Source: an uncultured Clostridia bacterium
GTDB taxonomy: Bacteria; Bacillota; Clostridia; Christensenellales; Borkfalkiaceae
Assembly: GCA_945833955.1 (NCBI GenBank)
Contig: CAMAGA010000001.1
Span: 1 to 32,588, forward strand
DNA: 32,588 bases
Direction of reading: 5' to 3'
The stretch's first letter is position 1. Each line of letters begins with the position of its first letter. The position numbers and the translations under genes are program-made. Shown one piece after another: positions 24,901 through 32,006 of this stretch. The notes under the pieces are model-generated. The model saw only the letters and a program-made list of their open reading frames with translations. It did no database searches and had not been told where the DNA came from.

Positions 24901-24988
24901 CAAGAAGCCCGGACCGAACAGTCCCTGCCCTTGCGGAAGCGGTAAAAAGTATAAAAAATGTTGCGGCAACCCTGCGAATAAGGCGTAA
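21986..24988 (+). CDS. secA: Preprotein translocase ATPase SecA
   Basis: A 1000-residue motor ATPase that drives proteins through SecYEG. Walker A is MRTGEGKT (100-107). The DEAD-like Walker B is IVDEVDSILIDEARTPLI. The preprotein cross-linking domain lies at about 225-365, NBD2 holds the nucleotide motif NMAGRGTDILLGGNPE, and QLRGRAGRQGDPG follows. A low-complexity alanine/glutamate linker (about 890-960) leads to the C-terminal zinc/SecB-type motif CPCGSGKKYKKCCG. GGAG precedes ATG 21986. Length is slightly above the Bacillus norm because of the linker and PPXD loops. It is followed by prfB, as in many Bacillota. Confidence 0.98.
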   Translation: MGFFKNVLSSDGKKSLKKLDKLAKIIEEQEPKYQAMTDEELRNQTNVFKQQIQDGKTTDDILVEAFAALREAAFRVLKMKYYHVQLIGGICLHQGRIAEMRTGEGKTLVATLPAYLNALTGEGVHIVTVNEYLAKRDAEWMGKLYKFMGLTVGVVVPGMTDEQKREAYKCDITYGTNNELGFDYLRDNLEKSLPAMRQRGLAFAIVDEVDSILIDEARTPLIISGRGDKSSRLYEDVDRFVRTIRGGYEDEKKEMEEALQERIKEAKKNGETLSDADMELECDKWDYVIDRKEKTVQITENGAIKAERAFGIENLGDITNADLNHHIQQALKAHKLFAKDVDYIVNNDEVVIVDEFTGRLMIGRRYSDGLHQAIEAKEGVKVKNENKTIATITFQNYFRLYKKLSGMTGTAKTEEAEFRTIYSLDVLEIPTNKPVIRADYADRLYATEEGKKKAVVQEIMERHEKGQPVLVGTTSVEQSESIAKLLKHNGIRHNILNAKNHEREAEIVAQAGRLGAVTIATNMAGRGTDILLGGNPEYLAKKRLREENYEHDVIEQATSYTELSPELEEVRQHYREIYELYKQETDAEKVKVQEAGGLCIIGTERHESRRIDNQLRGRAGRQGDPGMSVFFLSLEDDLIKRFGGEKMQRVYQFFKMQDDDCIESKMLSRGVENAQKAIEGRNFGIRKNVIQYDDVMNKQREIIYAERMKVLKGEDVHEQLLKYIPGFVKFVLDETVNVEELPEKWDVDALNKALELRILPEGTQFTTAKELAKMDYNEVFNRIVEQATEGYNTRIANIEAELREKIGDPNISFAVIERQILLSTVDTNWIDHIDAMDQLRKGISLRAYAQVDPVIAYKQEGFEMFDEMIERIQNRTISLLLKVRITEAKNAPANKPAPAQTEEKLDEAQGEKKAEGESAPAAQNTEAPAPAEQKSATASEYERAMLLPTTATARSGGYTTNSSEGNRPVIATKKPGPNSPCPCGSGKKYKKCCGNPANKA

Positions 24989-25006
24989 GCCGTAAAAAGT
25001 ACTCTC

Positions 25007-25042
25007 AGAGCGGACGGGCAGCATACAGGCACCGTTCGCTCT
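25007..25042 (+). other. Strong hairpin between secA and prfB
   Basis: AGAGCGGACGG (25007-25017) pairs fully with CCGTTCGCTCT (25032-25042), with one G-U, around a 14-nt loop. No T-run follows directly; ACGG-TTTTT-CCGT comes 9 nt later. It may be a weak terminator or an mRNA leader element of prfB. Confidence 0.45.
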
Positions 25043-25107
25043 TATACGATACGGTTTTTCCGTAGAATCAGAATTATTTCCGCAGAAAGCGGAGTAAGGA
25101 AATTTTT

Positions 25108-26205
25108 ATGTTTAAAGCAGACGATTACAGACTGAATTTAAAAGCGATCGGCGATACGCTTGCGGAAGTAAAGTACGCATTGGATATAGACGAAAAGCAG
25201 AAAAAGATTATTGAACTCAAAGCGGAACAGGAAAAACCCGAGGTCTGGCAGGATATAGAAGCTTCCGCCAAGCTCGGCAAGCAGATAGCTTCCATGGAAA
25301 GCAGCGTGAATGCCTATAACGAATGCGCCGCAAAACTCAACGACGCAAACGAGATGGTCAACCTGATCGAAGAAATGGAGGACGAAGAACTCATTTCCGA
25401 GCTGGACGCTTTGGTTGCGGAGACGGAAAAGAAGATCGAAGCGTTGCGCATCCGGGCGTTGCTAAGGGGGCAGTACGATTCCTGCAACGCACTCATGACG
25501 TTGCACGCAGGCGCAGGCGGTACGGAAGCTTGCGACTGGGTTTCCCTGCTCTACCGTATGTACTGCCGCTATGCGGAAAACACGGGGTATACGGTAACGG
25601 AAATCGACCGCATCCCCGGCGATGAAGCGGGCATCAAGAGCGTGGACTTCCGTGTGGAAGGAGAAAATGCTTACGGATACCTGAAAGCGGAAAGGGGCGT
25701 GCATCGCTTAGTGCGCATTTCCCCCTTTGACGCCGCCAAGCGCAGGCACACTTCCTTTGCCTCCCTCGAAGTCATGCCGGAAGTGGAAAACGACAACGAC
25801 GTGGAAATCAGACCCGAAGATATCCGCATCGACGTGTACCGTTCCAGCGGTGCGGGCGGGCAGAAGGTCAACAAAACGGAAACGGCGATCCGAATCACGC
25901 ACTTCCCTACCGGCATCGTGGTAACCTGCCAGAACGAGCGGAGCCAGTTGCAAAATAAGGAAATGGCGTTCCGGATTCTTCGCTCCCGTCTGGTGGAAAA
26001 ACAGATCGAAGAGCGGGAAGCCGCCGAAGCCGCTTTGAAGGGCGAAGTCAAAAAGATTGAATGGGGTTCGCAGATCCGTTCCTACGTATTCTGCCCTTAC
26101 ACGATGGCAAAAGATCATCGTACGGGATATGAAAAGGGCGATATTCAGGCGGTCATGGACGGAGAAATTCAGGAATTTATCGTAGAATATTTAAAAAAGG
26201 CGTAA
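25108..26205 (+). CDS. prfB: Peptide chain release factor 2, no frameshift
   Basis: A 365-residue RF2, which recognises UGA/UAA and releases the peptide. The tripeptide anticodon SPF is at 205-207 and the catalytic GGQ at 250-252 (SSGAGGQKVNKTETA). The N-terminal helical domain is intact. The programmed +1 frameshift normally found around codon 25 is absent: the reading frame runs straight through VKYALDIDEKQ with no in-frame TGA. The gene ends with TAA. The ribosome site is AAGGAA. Its stop lies 2 nt before tsaD, so the two are probably co-transcribed. Confidence 0.97.
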   Translation: MFKADDYRLNLKAIGDTLAEVKYALDIDEKQKKIIELKAEQEKPEVWQDIEASAKLGKQIASMESSVNAYNECAAKLNDANEMVNLIEEMEDEELISELDALVAETEKKIEALRIRALLRGQYDSCNALMTLHAGAGGTEACDWVSLLYRMYCRYAENTGYTVTEIDRIPGDEAGIKSVDFRVEGENAYGYLKAERGVHRLVRISPFDAAKRRHTSFASLEVMPEVENDNDVEIRPEDIRIDVYRSSGAGGQKVNKTETAIRITHFPTGIVVTCQNERSQLQNKEMAFRILRSRLVEKQIEEREAAEAALKGEVKKIEWGSQIRSYVFCPYTMAKDHRTGYEKGDIQAVMDGEIQEFIVEYLKKA

Positions 26206-26207
26206 AA

Positions 26208-27251
26208 ATGTATTTTGATACGATTCAGAAAACAACCGTTATTCGGGAAGAGCCGTTGATCCTCGGCATCGAATCCAGTTGCGACGAAACGGCTTGCGCC
26301 GTAATCCGAGGCAGAAAAATTTTGTCGAGCGAAATCATCTCTTCCGCAACGGAACAGGCGAAGTACGGCGGCGTCGTTCCGGAAATCGCTTCCCGCGCGC
26401 ATACGGAAGCGGTGGACGAAGTGGTGGAGCGTGCCGTTTGCAAGGCAGGCGTTACCTTAAAGGAAATCGACGCCGTTGCCGTAACCTACGGCGCAGGTTT
26501 GCTCGGCGCATTGCTCGTGGGGCTTTCGTTCGCAAAGGCGCTTGCCTATTCTTTGGGCGTACCCCTCATTGCGGTCAACCATATCCGGGGGCACATGGCG
26601 GCGGCGTATCTGGACGACGAAGCTTTGCAGCCGCCCTTCATCACGCTATTAGCCAGCGGCGGACATACCGCCATCATTCATACGAAGAGCTACACCGAAT
26701 TTGAAGTGCTCGGCGCCACGTTGGACGACGCCGCAGGCGAAGCGTTCGATAAGGTTGCAAGGGTGCTCGGTCTGCAATATCCGGGCGGCCCGAACGTGGA
26801 ACGCCTTGCAAGGGAAGGGAAAAACAATATCGTGTTCCCTAAAATGCTCAAAGGCGAAGGCGGCTATAATTTTTCCTACAGCGGCTTGAAGACGGCGGTC
26901 ATCAATTATTGCCATACCATGGAAATGAAGGGGCAGGAATACAGCCGTGCGGACGTGGCGTGTTCCTTTCAGCATGCGGCGGTGGACGTGTTGATCCAAA
27001 AGGCGATCCGTGCCGCCAAGGAAAAGCACCTTAGTACCATCGTGGCGGGCGGCGGCGTCATTGCAAACGGGTACCTTAGGCAAACGCTGGAAATAGCTTG
27101 CAAAGCGGAAGGGCTCAAAGCGGTCATTCCGGCACGGCAATATTGCACGGATAACGCCGCCATGATTGCGAGCGAAGGGTTGATTCAGTATAAAGCAGGC
27201 AATTTTGCGCCGCTCGATACGAACGCAAAAGCCGCCATTCCTTTGCGATAA
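26208..27251 (+). CDS. tsaD: tRNA threonylcarbamoyladenosine transferase TsaD
   Basis: A 347-residue ASKHA-fold subunit that, with TsaB and TsaE, attaches threonylcarbamoyl to A37 of ANN-decoding tRNAs. LGIESSCDETACAV (19-32) is the family start, PEIASRAH follows, and H125 and H129 in VNHIRGHM bind the metal. ASGGHTAI and GGGVIANGYLR are the nucleotide-site motifs. About 15 extra residues precede the conserved core. The ribosome site is weak and the start is 2 nt after prfB, suggesting coupled translation. tsaB and tsaE are not in the window. Confidence 0.97.
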   Translation: MYFDTIQKTTVIREEPLILGIESSCDETACAVIRGRKILSSEIISSATEQAKYGGVVPEIASRAHTEAVDEVVERAVCKAGVTLKEIDAVAVTYGAGLLGALLVGLSFAKALAYSLGVPLIAVNHIRGHMAAAYLDDEALQPPFITLLASGGHTAIIHTKSYTEFEVLGATLDDAAGEAFDKVARVLGLQYPGGPNVERLAREGKNNIVFPKMLKGEGGYNFSYSGLKTAVINYCHTMEMKGQEYSRADVACSFQHAAVDVLIQKAIRAAKEKHLSTIVAGGGVIANGYLRQTLEIACKAEGLKAVIPARQYCTDNAAMIASEGLIQYKAGNFAPLDTNAKAAIPLR

Positions 27252-27357
27252 AGCGGCAGGCGTTATAAAAAACGCAGGACGAACACGGTTTGATGGCGAT
27301 TGCATTGCCGTTGCCTTTCTGCGTGTGCGCTTTATTCCCAAAACTACATGGAAAAAC

Positions 27358-27390
27358 AGCCGTGGCGAATGATCTTCGCCACGGCTTTTA
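27358..27390. terminator. Bidirectional terminator after tsaD
   Basis: AGCCGTGGCGAA (27358-27369) pairs with TTCGCCACGGCT (27375-27386), a 12-bp perfect stem. TTTTA follows on the plus strand and GTTTTTCC on the minus strand, so it can also end the convergent kinase-like gene. The 105 bp before it hold nothing I recognise. Confidence 0.88.
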
Positions 27391-27423
27391 CGTTTTGCCA
27401 TAGAGTGCATTTTGCAATGCGGA

Positions 27424-28032
27424 TTATTTCTTTTGCTGCCCGAACCAATTTTTAGCGTATTCCGCAACGACGGGTACGATCTGCTTGATTTCCAGCCCGG
27501 TCGTGTCGATGCAAAGGTGATAATTATTTGCATCCCCCCAGGCGTTGTCGGAAATGAGCGCACGGTACTTTTTTCTGTTTTTGTCAATGGTTTTCATCTT
27601 GCGCAAAACGGATTTTTCCGTTTCCGATTCGTCATGCTGATGCGCCATGCAACGGTCGAGCTTTGCCTGCGTGGAGGCGTGCACGAAGATGTTGAACGGT
27701 TTGTAGTCGGCAAGCAAAATGTCCGCCGCGCGCCCGACGATGACGCAGTTCCCGTTTTTGGCGATCTCCCGAATGATGTTGGACTGTTCGGAAAGGATTT
27801 GCGTTACGTTGTCCTGTACGACCATATATACGAACGACGTGGCGTACGTAATGGGGAAAGTCGTGTTCTTTTCCAGCATTTCGGAAACGTATTCCGGGTG
27901 TAAGTGCGTTCGGTTTGCAATTTCCGTAACGATCTCTTTGTCGTAATACTGAAATCCCATCGCATCGGCAAGCCGCTTGGCAAGCTCCCTGCCACCGCTG
28001 CCGAATTCACGGCTGACTGTAATGATACTCAT
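27424..28032 (-). CDS. Cytidylate kinase-like family protein
   Basis: A 202-residue P-loop protein of the cytidylate kinase-like family (PF13189). The nucleotide loop is SREFGSGGRELAKRLA (7-22), followed by YYDKEIV. RAADIL and an aspartate/arginine-rich lid region (HQHDESETEKSVLRKMK) come later. This family is distinct from canonical Cmk and its substrate is unproven. ATG 28032 is chosen because GGGAGG lies 6-11 nt upstream and the P-loop must be N-terminal; the open frame extends 28 codons further. It follows aroA by about 100 bp and has its own promoter. Confidence 0.88.
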   Translation of the reverse strand: MSIITVSREFGSGGRELAKRLADAMGFQYYDKEIVTEIANRTHLHPEYVSEMLEKNTTFPITYATSFVYMVVQDNVTQILSEQSNIIREIAKNGNCVIVGRAADILLADYKPFNIFVHASTQAKLDRCMAHQHDESETEKSVLRKMKTIDKNRKKYRALISDNAWGDANNYHLCIDTTGLEIKQIVPVVAEYAKNWFGQQKK

Positions 28033-28087
28033 ATTTTCCCTCCCAATCACGTTGCAAAGGGTATTGCCCCCCTGCTTATATACTGTC

Positions 28088-28116
28088 ATTGTAGCATTTT
28101 GCGGCAGAAAAGTCAA
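28088..28116 (-). promoter_or_regulatory. Promoter of the cytidylate kinase-like gene
   Basis: On the minus strand TTGACT (28116-28111) and TACAAT (28093-28088) are 17 bp apart with an extended -10 TG. It lies just past the aroA stop, and no terminator is seen between. Confidence 0.75.
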
Positions 28117-28134
28117 TACCGCCCGAAAAATTTT

Positions 28135-29409
28135 TTAGCGGTAAAGGGAATCTATTACCTGAAAAAACTCGGCGAAGGTCTTTTTGCAGCAGAGCGGATC
28201 GAGAATCGTTACGTTCCCGCTCCGCATCCCCGTTACGGTAAAGGACATCGCTACCCGATGATCCCCGAACGTTTCAATTTCCGCCTTTTTTAAGGTTTGC
28301 GCAGGGTAAACGGTTACCGAATCCTGCGTGGCTTCGGTTTTTACGCCCAAAGCCGTCAGGTTTTGCACGATGGCGGACAATCTGTCGCATTCCTGCATAC
28401 GGATATGCCCGACGTTCCGTATATGCGTGGGGGTTTCGGCAAACGGCGCAATGGCGGAAAGTGTTAAAACCTGGTCGGAAAAATCCTGCATATCCACGTC
28501 TGCGCCCCGTAGGTGCGGCGTTCCCGTTACGGCGATGCCGTCCGCTTCTTCTCTGACGGTGCATCCCATGCTTTGCAGAACGGAAAGGAATTGCAGGTCG
28601 CCCTGCATGGAATTTTTATGCACGCCCCGTACCAAAGCGGTGCGACCCGTGACTGCGGCGGCGGCGTAAAAGTAGCAGGCGGCGGAAACGTCCGGTTCCA
28701 CGTAGTATTCGGGCAGACCGAACGGCGTGCCTGCGGCAAAGGTATAGCCGTCCCCGTTTTTTTGGAAGCGCACGCCGAACTCGGATAGCATTCGGGTTGT
28801 GATGCCGATATAAGCTCCGTTCGTGCGGTTGCCCGTAAGGTGTACGGTCAAGTCGTTTGCCTTGTTGGCGCAAAGGAGCAGTGCGCTTGCAAACTGACTG
28901 CTCTTTTCCGTGTCAATGGAAATCTCTTCGGTTTGCAGTCCGCAGGAACGGAGTCGGAAAGGGAAATGCCCTTCCGTCTTCCGGCATTCTATCTGTACGC
29001 CCGCCTGCCGCAAAGCGGACAGGAGCGGCTCCATGGGGCGTTTTTCCATTTGGGCGGAAGATTCCAAAAGGTACTCTCCGCCGCACACGGCAAGCAGAAC
29101 GGTCAAAAACCGAGCCGCCGTACCTGCGCTGCGCACGTTGATGGTTGCGCCTTCCGAACGGGGGATCTTTCCGTTTTCACCCCGCACGGTAACGGTCTTC
29201 TTTTCCCGATCGACGGAGAGCGAAAATCCGAGCGAAGCGAGGCAATCGAGGAACGCCTCCGAATCGTCGGAAAAGAGCACGCCGTGCAAAGTGCAGACTG
29301 TATCGGAAAGCGCCGCTAAAAGCAGAGCCCGATTGGTGATGCTTTTGGAACCGGGTACGGAAACGGCAACGTCTCCGCCCGTATACGGTTGAACGGTATA
29401 CTTTTCCAT
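28135..29409 (-). CDS. aroA: EPSP synthase (3-phosphoshikimate carboxyvinyltransferase)
   Basis: A 424-residue shikimate-pathway enzyme that joins phosphoenolpyruvate and shikimate 3-phosphate. VPGSKSITNRALLLAAL (18-34) carries the phosphate-binding lysine K22 and R27. VRSAGTAARFL is the PEP loop, DQVLTLSAIAPFAE holds the catalytic aspartate, and ECDRLSAIVQNL and FGDHRVAMSF close the fold. ATG 29409 has GAGG 7 nt upstream and fits the family N-terminus. ATG 29421, overlapping the upstream TGA, would add four residues. It is second in a minus-strand operon. Confidence 0.96.
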   Translation of the reverse strand: MEKYTVQPYTGGDVAVSVPGSKSITNRALLLAALSDTVCTLHGVLFSDDSEAFLDCLASLGFSLSVDREKKTVTVRGENGKIPRSEGATINVRSAGTAARFLTVLLAVCGGEYLLESSAQMEKRPMEPLLSALRQAGVQIECRKTEGHFPFRLRSCGLQTEEISIDTEKSSQFASALLLCANKANDLTVHLTGNRTNGAYIGITTRMLSEFGVRFQKNGDGYTFAAGTPFGLPEYYVEPDVSAACYFYAAAAVTGRTALVRGVHKNSMQGDLQFLSVLQSMGCTVREEADGIAVTGTPHLRGADVDMQDFSDQVLTLSAIAPFAETPTHIRNVGHIRMQECDRLSAIVQNLTALGVKTEATQDSVTVYPAQTLKKAEIETFGDHRVAMSFTVTGMRSGNVTILDPLCCKKTFAEFFQVIDSLYR

Positions 29410-29417
29410 ACGCAGCC

Positions 29418-29786
29418 TCATTTTAGCGAGATGCCGAAAAGGCTGTTATTTTGTGCTTCCGCACGGAAGATTTCGGCGGCAAGCGCCCACCGCTCCGCAA
29501 CGGTCGGCTTTTTGAAGAGGTGTTTCCATTGGAATTCCCGAATGCGTTTTGCATACAGCGTTCGGATGGCAGGGAATTTCTTTTCGCCCTGTACGCAAAC
29601 GACGAAGTTCACGTCGTTTCCGCCCGTCGGGCAACGGAATTCTATATAGTTGCGTTCATTCTTTTCAAAGCGGTACACGAATACGCAACAGGTATCGGTG
29701 GATTTGGTGTAATAGTCTTGAAAGGTAAAGCCGTACCCCCATAAAAAGTCAAAGGCGGCAAGCACGGCGTCGGTATGTTCGTACAT
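29418..29786 (-). CDS. Small uncharacterised protein upstream of aroA
   Basis: A 122-residue soluble protein I do not recognise. It is rich in aromatic residues, with FDFLWGYGFTFQDYY near 12-26 and a paired cysteine (TCCVFVYRFEKNERNYIEF, about 35-53). A helical C-terminal half ends AERWALAAEIFRAEAQN. No signal peptide or membrane segment is present. ATG 29786 is preferred to the longer open frame because GGGGAG lies about 8-13 nt upstream and the promoter TATAAT sits inside that longer version. Its TGA is next to the aroA start region (ATGA overlap with ATG 29421), so the two are co-transcribed. Function unknown. Confidence 0.75.
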   Translation of the reverse strand: MYEHTDAVLAAFDFLWGYGFTFQDYYTKSTDTCCVFVYRFEKNERNYIEFRCPTGGNDVNFVVCVQGEKKFPAIRTLYAKRIREFQWKHLFKKPTVAERWALAAEIFRAEAQNNSLFGISLK

Positions 29787-29820
29787 GGTTATTCTCCCCG
29801 TCGGTAGGTTATCTTTAAAA

Positions 29821-29849
29821 ATTATAGCATATTCCGCGGGAAAAAGCAA
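29821..29849 (-). promoter_or_regulatory. Promoter of the aroA operon
   Basis: On the minus strand TTGCTT (29849-29844) and TATAAT (29826-29821) are 17 bp apart with an extended -10 TG. The leader would be about 28 nt. Confidence 0.75.
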
Positions 29850-29869
29850 TTTGTAAGCGGTCAAAATGT

Positions 29870-29907
29870 ATAAAAAAGCCTGCAAAAGGGTTGCTTTTAC
29901 AGGCTTG
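29870..29907 (-). terminator. Terminator of the multispanning membrane protein gene
   Basis: On the minus strand AAGCCTG-T-AAAAG pairs with CTTTT-G-CAGGCTT around a short loop, followed by TTTTTTA. Confidence 0.8.
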
Positions 29908-29915
29908 GGAATAGT

Positions 29916-30851
29916 TTATTCTGCTTTTTGTTTCTTTTGTAAAACAATTTGACTGTATGCCGGCGAAAGGCTGAGCGCAGTGAAGATGACGCCGTCCAAT
30001 AAAGCTCTGCCCAAGTTGCGCACGCCGTAGAAGGTGATATCCATGGGATAGTTCACTGCAAATGCAGGGTAGGTGCCGCCGCGCAGGAAGAGGAATGCGG
30101 AAACGATCATCAAAGCGAGCGTTGCGCCGCCCAGAATATACTTTATTTTGGGGAACTTTCGGCAAAGCCAGATATTCGCAATGGCGATTAAGCCTGCCAC
30201 AACCGCAAGAATGATGGCAATGAGTTCTAAAAGACAGATGGCGGAAGGGGAGCCGACGCCGAAAACGGCACTGTTTGGACCCGTCATTTTAAACATGGAG
30301 TTAAAAACGAGTTCGGCAAGGAATGCGACTATGCCCAGCGTTGCGCCGATGCGGTATTTTTGAAAGATACAACATACGGCTACGCAAACGGTAGCTACGG
30401 CGAATGCGATGATCATAACGGTCATGGGTATGCCGAGCACGGGAAGCCCGCCACGGGTATAATTGAAGAAGAAGATAACGGAAAGAACGGTCAGCACGCC
30501 TGCCGTAAGGGTGACGAGGAGCTGTAAAAGAGCGGAAAGATTCATCTTTAAGGACTTTCTTTTCTTTTTTGCGGCAGGTTTTGCAATTTCGATTTCCGTC
30601 GTTTGGGGTTGCGGTGCGGAAATTTCGCACATATCGCCTACGCTGTACAAAATCAGATAGACGACAAAGGCGAAAACGGCAACGCCCGCGCAGGACGAAA
30701 GGCTGATAATGAGCGTAATTGGCGTTTGATTGCTTGCGAGGCATACGATTAAAGCGACGGTAAACGCAACGGCACAACAACATAAAAGAGCGATCAATAA
30801 AACGTGGGCGATTTTTTTCAGTTTCAGCCCGATCAAACCAGATGTTTTCAT
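29916..30851 (-). CDS. Multispanning membrane protein, function unknown
   Basis: A 311-residue integral membrane protein with about eight hydrophobic segments. Two lie near 17-38 and 45-68. A cytoplasmic basic loop (KPAAKKKRKSLKMN, about 90-103) separates them from a second set around 105-130, 140-162, 168-185, 205-225 and 235-255. The C-terminal 50 residues include a last amphipathic segment and a basic end (KKQKAE). I recognise no family motif, and no transport or enzyme signature is visible. GGAGG precedes ATG 30851 with 9-nt spacing. It has its own promoter and terminator. Similar uncharacterised proteins are common in Clostridia. Confidence 0.8.
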   Translation of the reverse strand: MKTSGLIGLKLKKIAHVLLIALLCCCAVAFTVALIVCLASNQTPITLIISLSSCAGVAVFAFVVYLILYSVGDMCEISAPQPQTTEIEIAKPAAKKKRKSLKMNLSALLQLLVTLTAGVLTVLSVIFFFNYTRGGLPVLGIPMTVMIIAFAVATVCVAVCCIFQKYRIGATLGIVAFLAELVFNSMFKMTGPNSAVFGVGSPSAICLLELIAIILAVVAGLIAIANIWLCRKFPKIKYILGGATLALMIVSAFLFLRGGTYPAFAVNYPMDITFYGVRNLGRALLDGVIFTALSLSPAYSQIVLQKKQKAE

Positions 30852-30898
30852 GACGGGATACCTCCGAAAAATAATTTGATATAAAATATAACGGAAAT

Positions 30899-30927
30899 AT
30901 TATAACAATATCTTTGTGTAATTGCAA
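30899..30927 (-). promoter_or_regulatory. Promoter of the multispanning membrane protein gene
   Basis: On the minus strand TTGCAA (30927-30922) and TATAAT (30904-30899) are 17 bp apart with an extended -10 TG. Confidence 0.75.
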
Positions 30928-31007
30928 TCAAAAAAGTCCATAATCGGGCAATTTTATAAAAAGATTTATTCCCGAATAGCTGAACCGTAAAAATAACGTA
31001 AAACGCC

Positions 31008-31036
31008 TTGAAATCGTTTCCGCTTTGTGTTATAAT
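31008..31036 (+). promoter_or_regulatory. Promoter of the ispE-like gene
   Basis: TTGAAA (31008-31013) and TATAAT (31031-31036) are 17 bp apart, upstream of GAGGT (31054-31058) and the ATG at 31066. Confidence 0.75.
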
Positions 31037-31065
31037 AAAAAGGACTATGCAATGAGGTGTATTTT

Positions 31066-31992
31066 ATGTGGGGCGTACATATCCGATCTTATGCAAAAAT
31101 CAATTTAACGCTTGCGATTACGGGCATGGAAGGGCAATATCATACGATCGATTCGGTGGCGGCATCCGTCAATCTATCCGATTATATCGTTTTAAAGCGG
31201 CGCAAGGACGATCTCATAAACGTATATATGCACGGCTACGGAAGCGAAAGAATACCGCCGGAAAAAAACAACGCCGTAAAAGCGGGGGAAGCGTTTGTGG
31301 AGGCATTCCGCACGAAGGGCGCAGACATCGAGATATGGAAGGATATTCCCATCGGTGCGGGATTGGGCGGCTCTTCTGCAGATGCAAGCGGCGTTTTAAG
31401 GGGTATGGCAAAGCTGTATAAAATCAAGGACGATTTAAAACCGCTGGCGGATACGTTGGGCAGCGATACGGGCTATATGCTCGGCGGCGGCTATGCGCGC
31501 ATGACGGGTCGGGGCGAAATCGTGCAGCCGTTTTCTGCCGATAGTAAGCTGCACTTTCTGCTGTTCCTTCCAAGCGGCGGCGTATCTTCGGGCGCATGTT
31601 ATAAAAAGTACGACGAGCTTTTCCCGGATGAAAAAAACACGAGCGAGCAAGCCATAGCGGCGTTGCAGGCAGGGGACCTTGCAGCGTTGGGCGCGTCCTT
31701 GCATAACGCTCTGTATCAACCGGCTTGCATTTTGCAGGAAGGCGTGGGCAGGGCGTACGAAGCCGCACAGAGCTTTTCCCCCTTAGGCGTCGTGATGACG
31801 GGTTCGGGCAGCGGCGTGTTGGCGCTCTTTGAGTCCTCGGAAATGTGCGCATGGGCAAAGAGTCGGTATCGGGGCGAATGCAGAGTTTTGCAACTTTCCA
31901 CGATACCTTCCGCAAGAGAAAAATTAAAATTGAATTTATTCCGTAACCCCTTCGCTCTGTCGGAGTCGGAAACGGAGGAATCAGAACAATAA
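31066..31992 (+). CDS. ispE: IspE-like 4-diphosphocytidyl-methylerythritol kinase
   Basis: A 308-residue GHMP-superfamily kinase, most likely IspE, which phosphorylates CDP-methylerythritol in the MEP isoprenoid pathway. K11 in YAKINLTL, H26 in QYHTID, the ATP loop PIGAGLGGSSADASG (95-109), D134 in GSDTGYML and GSGSGVLALFE all fit. Divergences from typical IspE are GSDTGYML for the usual GADVPFF and a short substrate loop (MEGQYH), so a different GHMP specificity is possible. ATG 31066 is chosen, with GAGGT 7 nt upstream; the GTG at 31057 lies inside that ribosome site. Confidence 0.85.
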   Translation: MWGVHIRSYAKINLTLAITGMEGQYHTIDSVAASVNLSDYIVLKRRKDDLINVYMHGYGSERIPPEKNNAVKAGEAFVEAFRTKGADIEIWKDIPIGAGLGGSSADASGVLRGMAKLYKIKDDLKPLADTLGSDTGYMLGGGYARMTGRGEIVQPFSADSKLHFLLFLPSGGVSSGACYKKYDELFPDEKNTSEQAIAALQAGDLAALGASLHNALYQPACILQEGVGRAYEAAQSFSPLGVVMTGSGSGVLALFESSEMCAWAKSRYRGECRVLQLSTIPSAREKLKLNLFRNPFALSESETEESEQ

Positions 31993-32006
31993 AGGAGTAA
32001 CGGATT

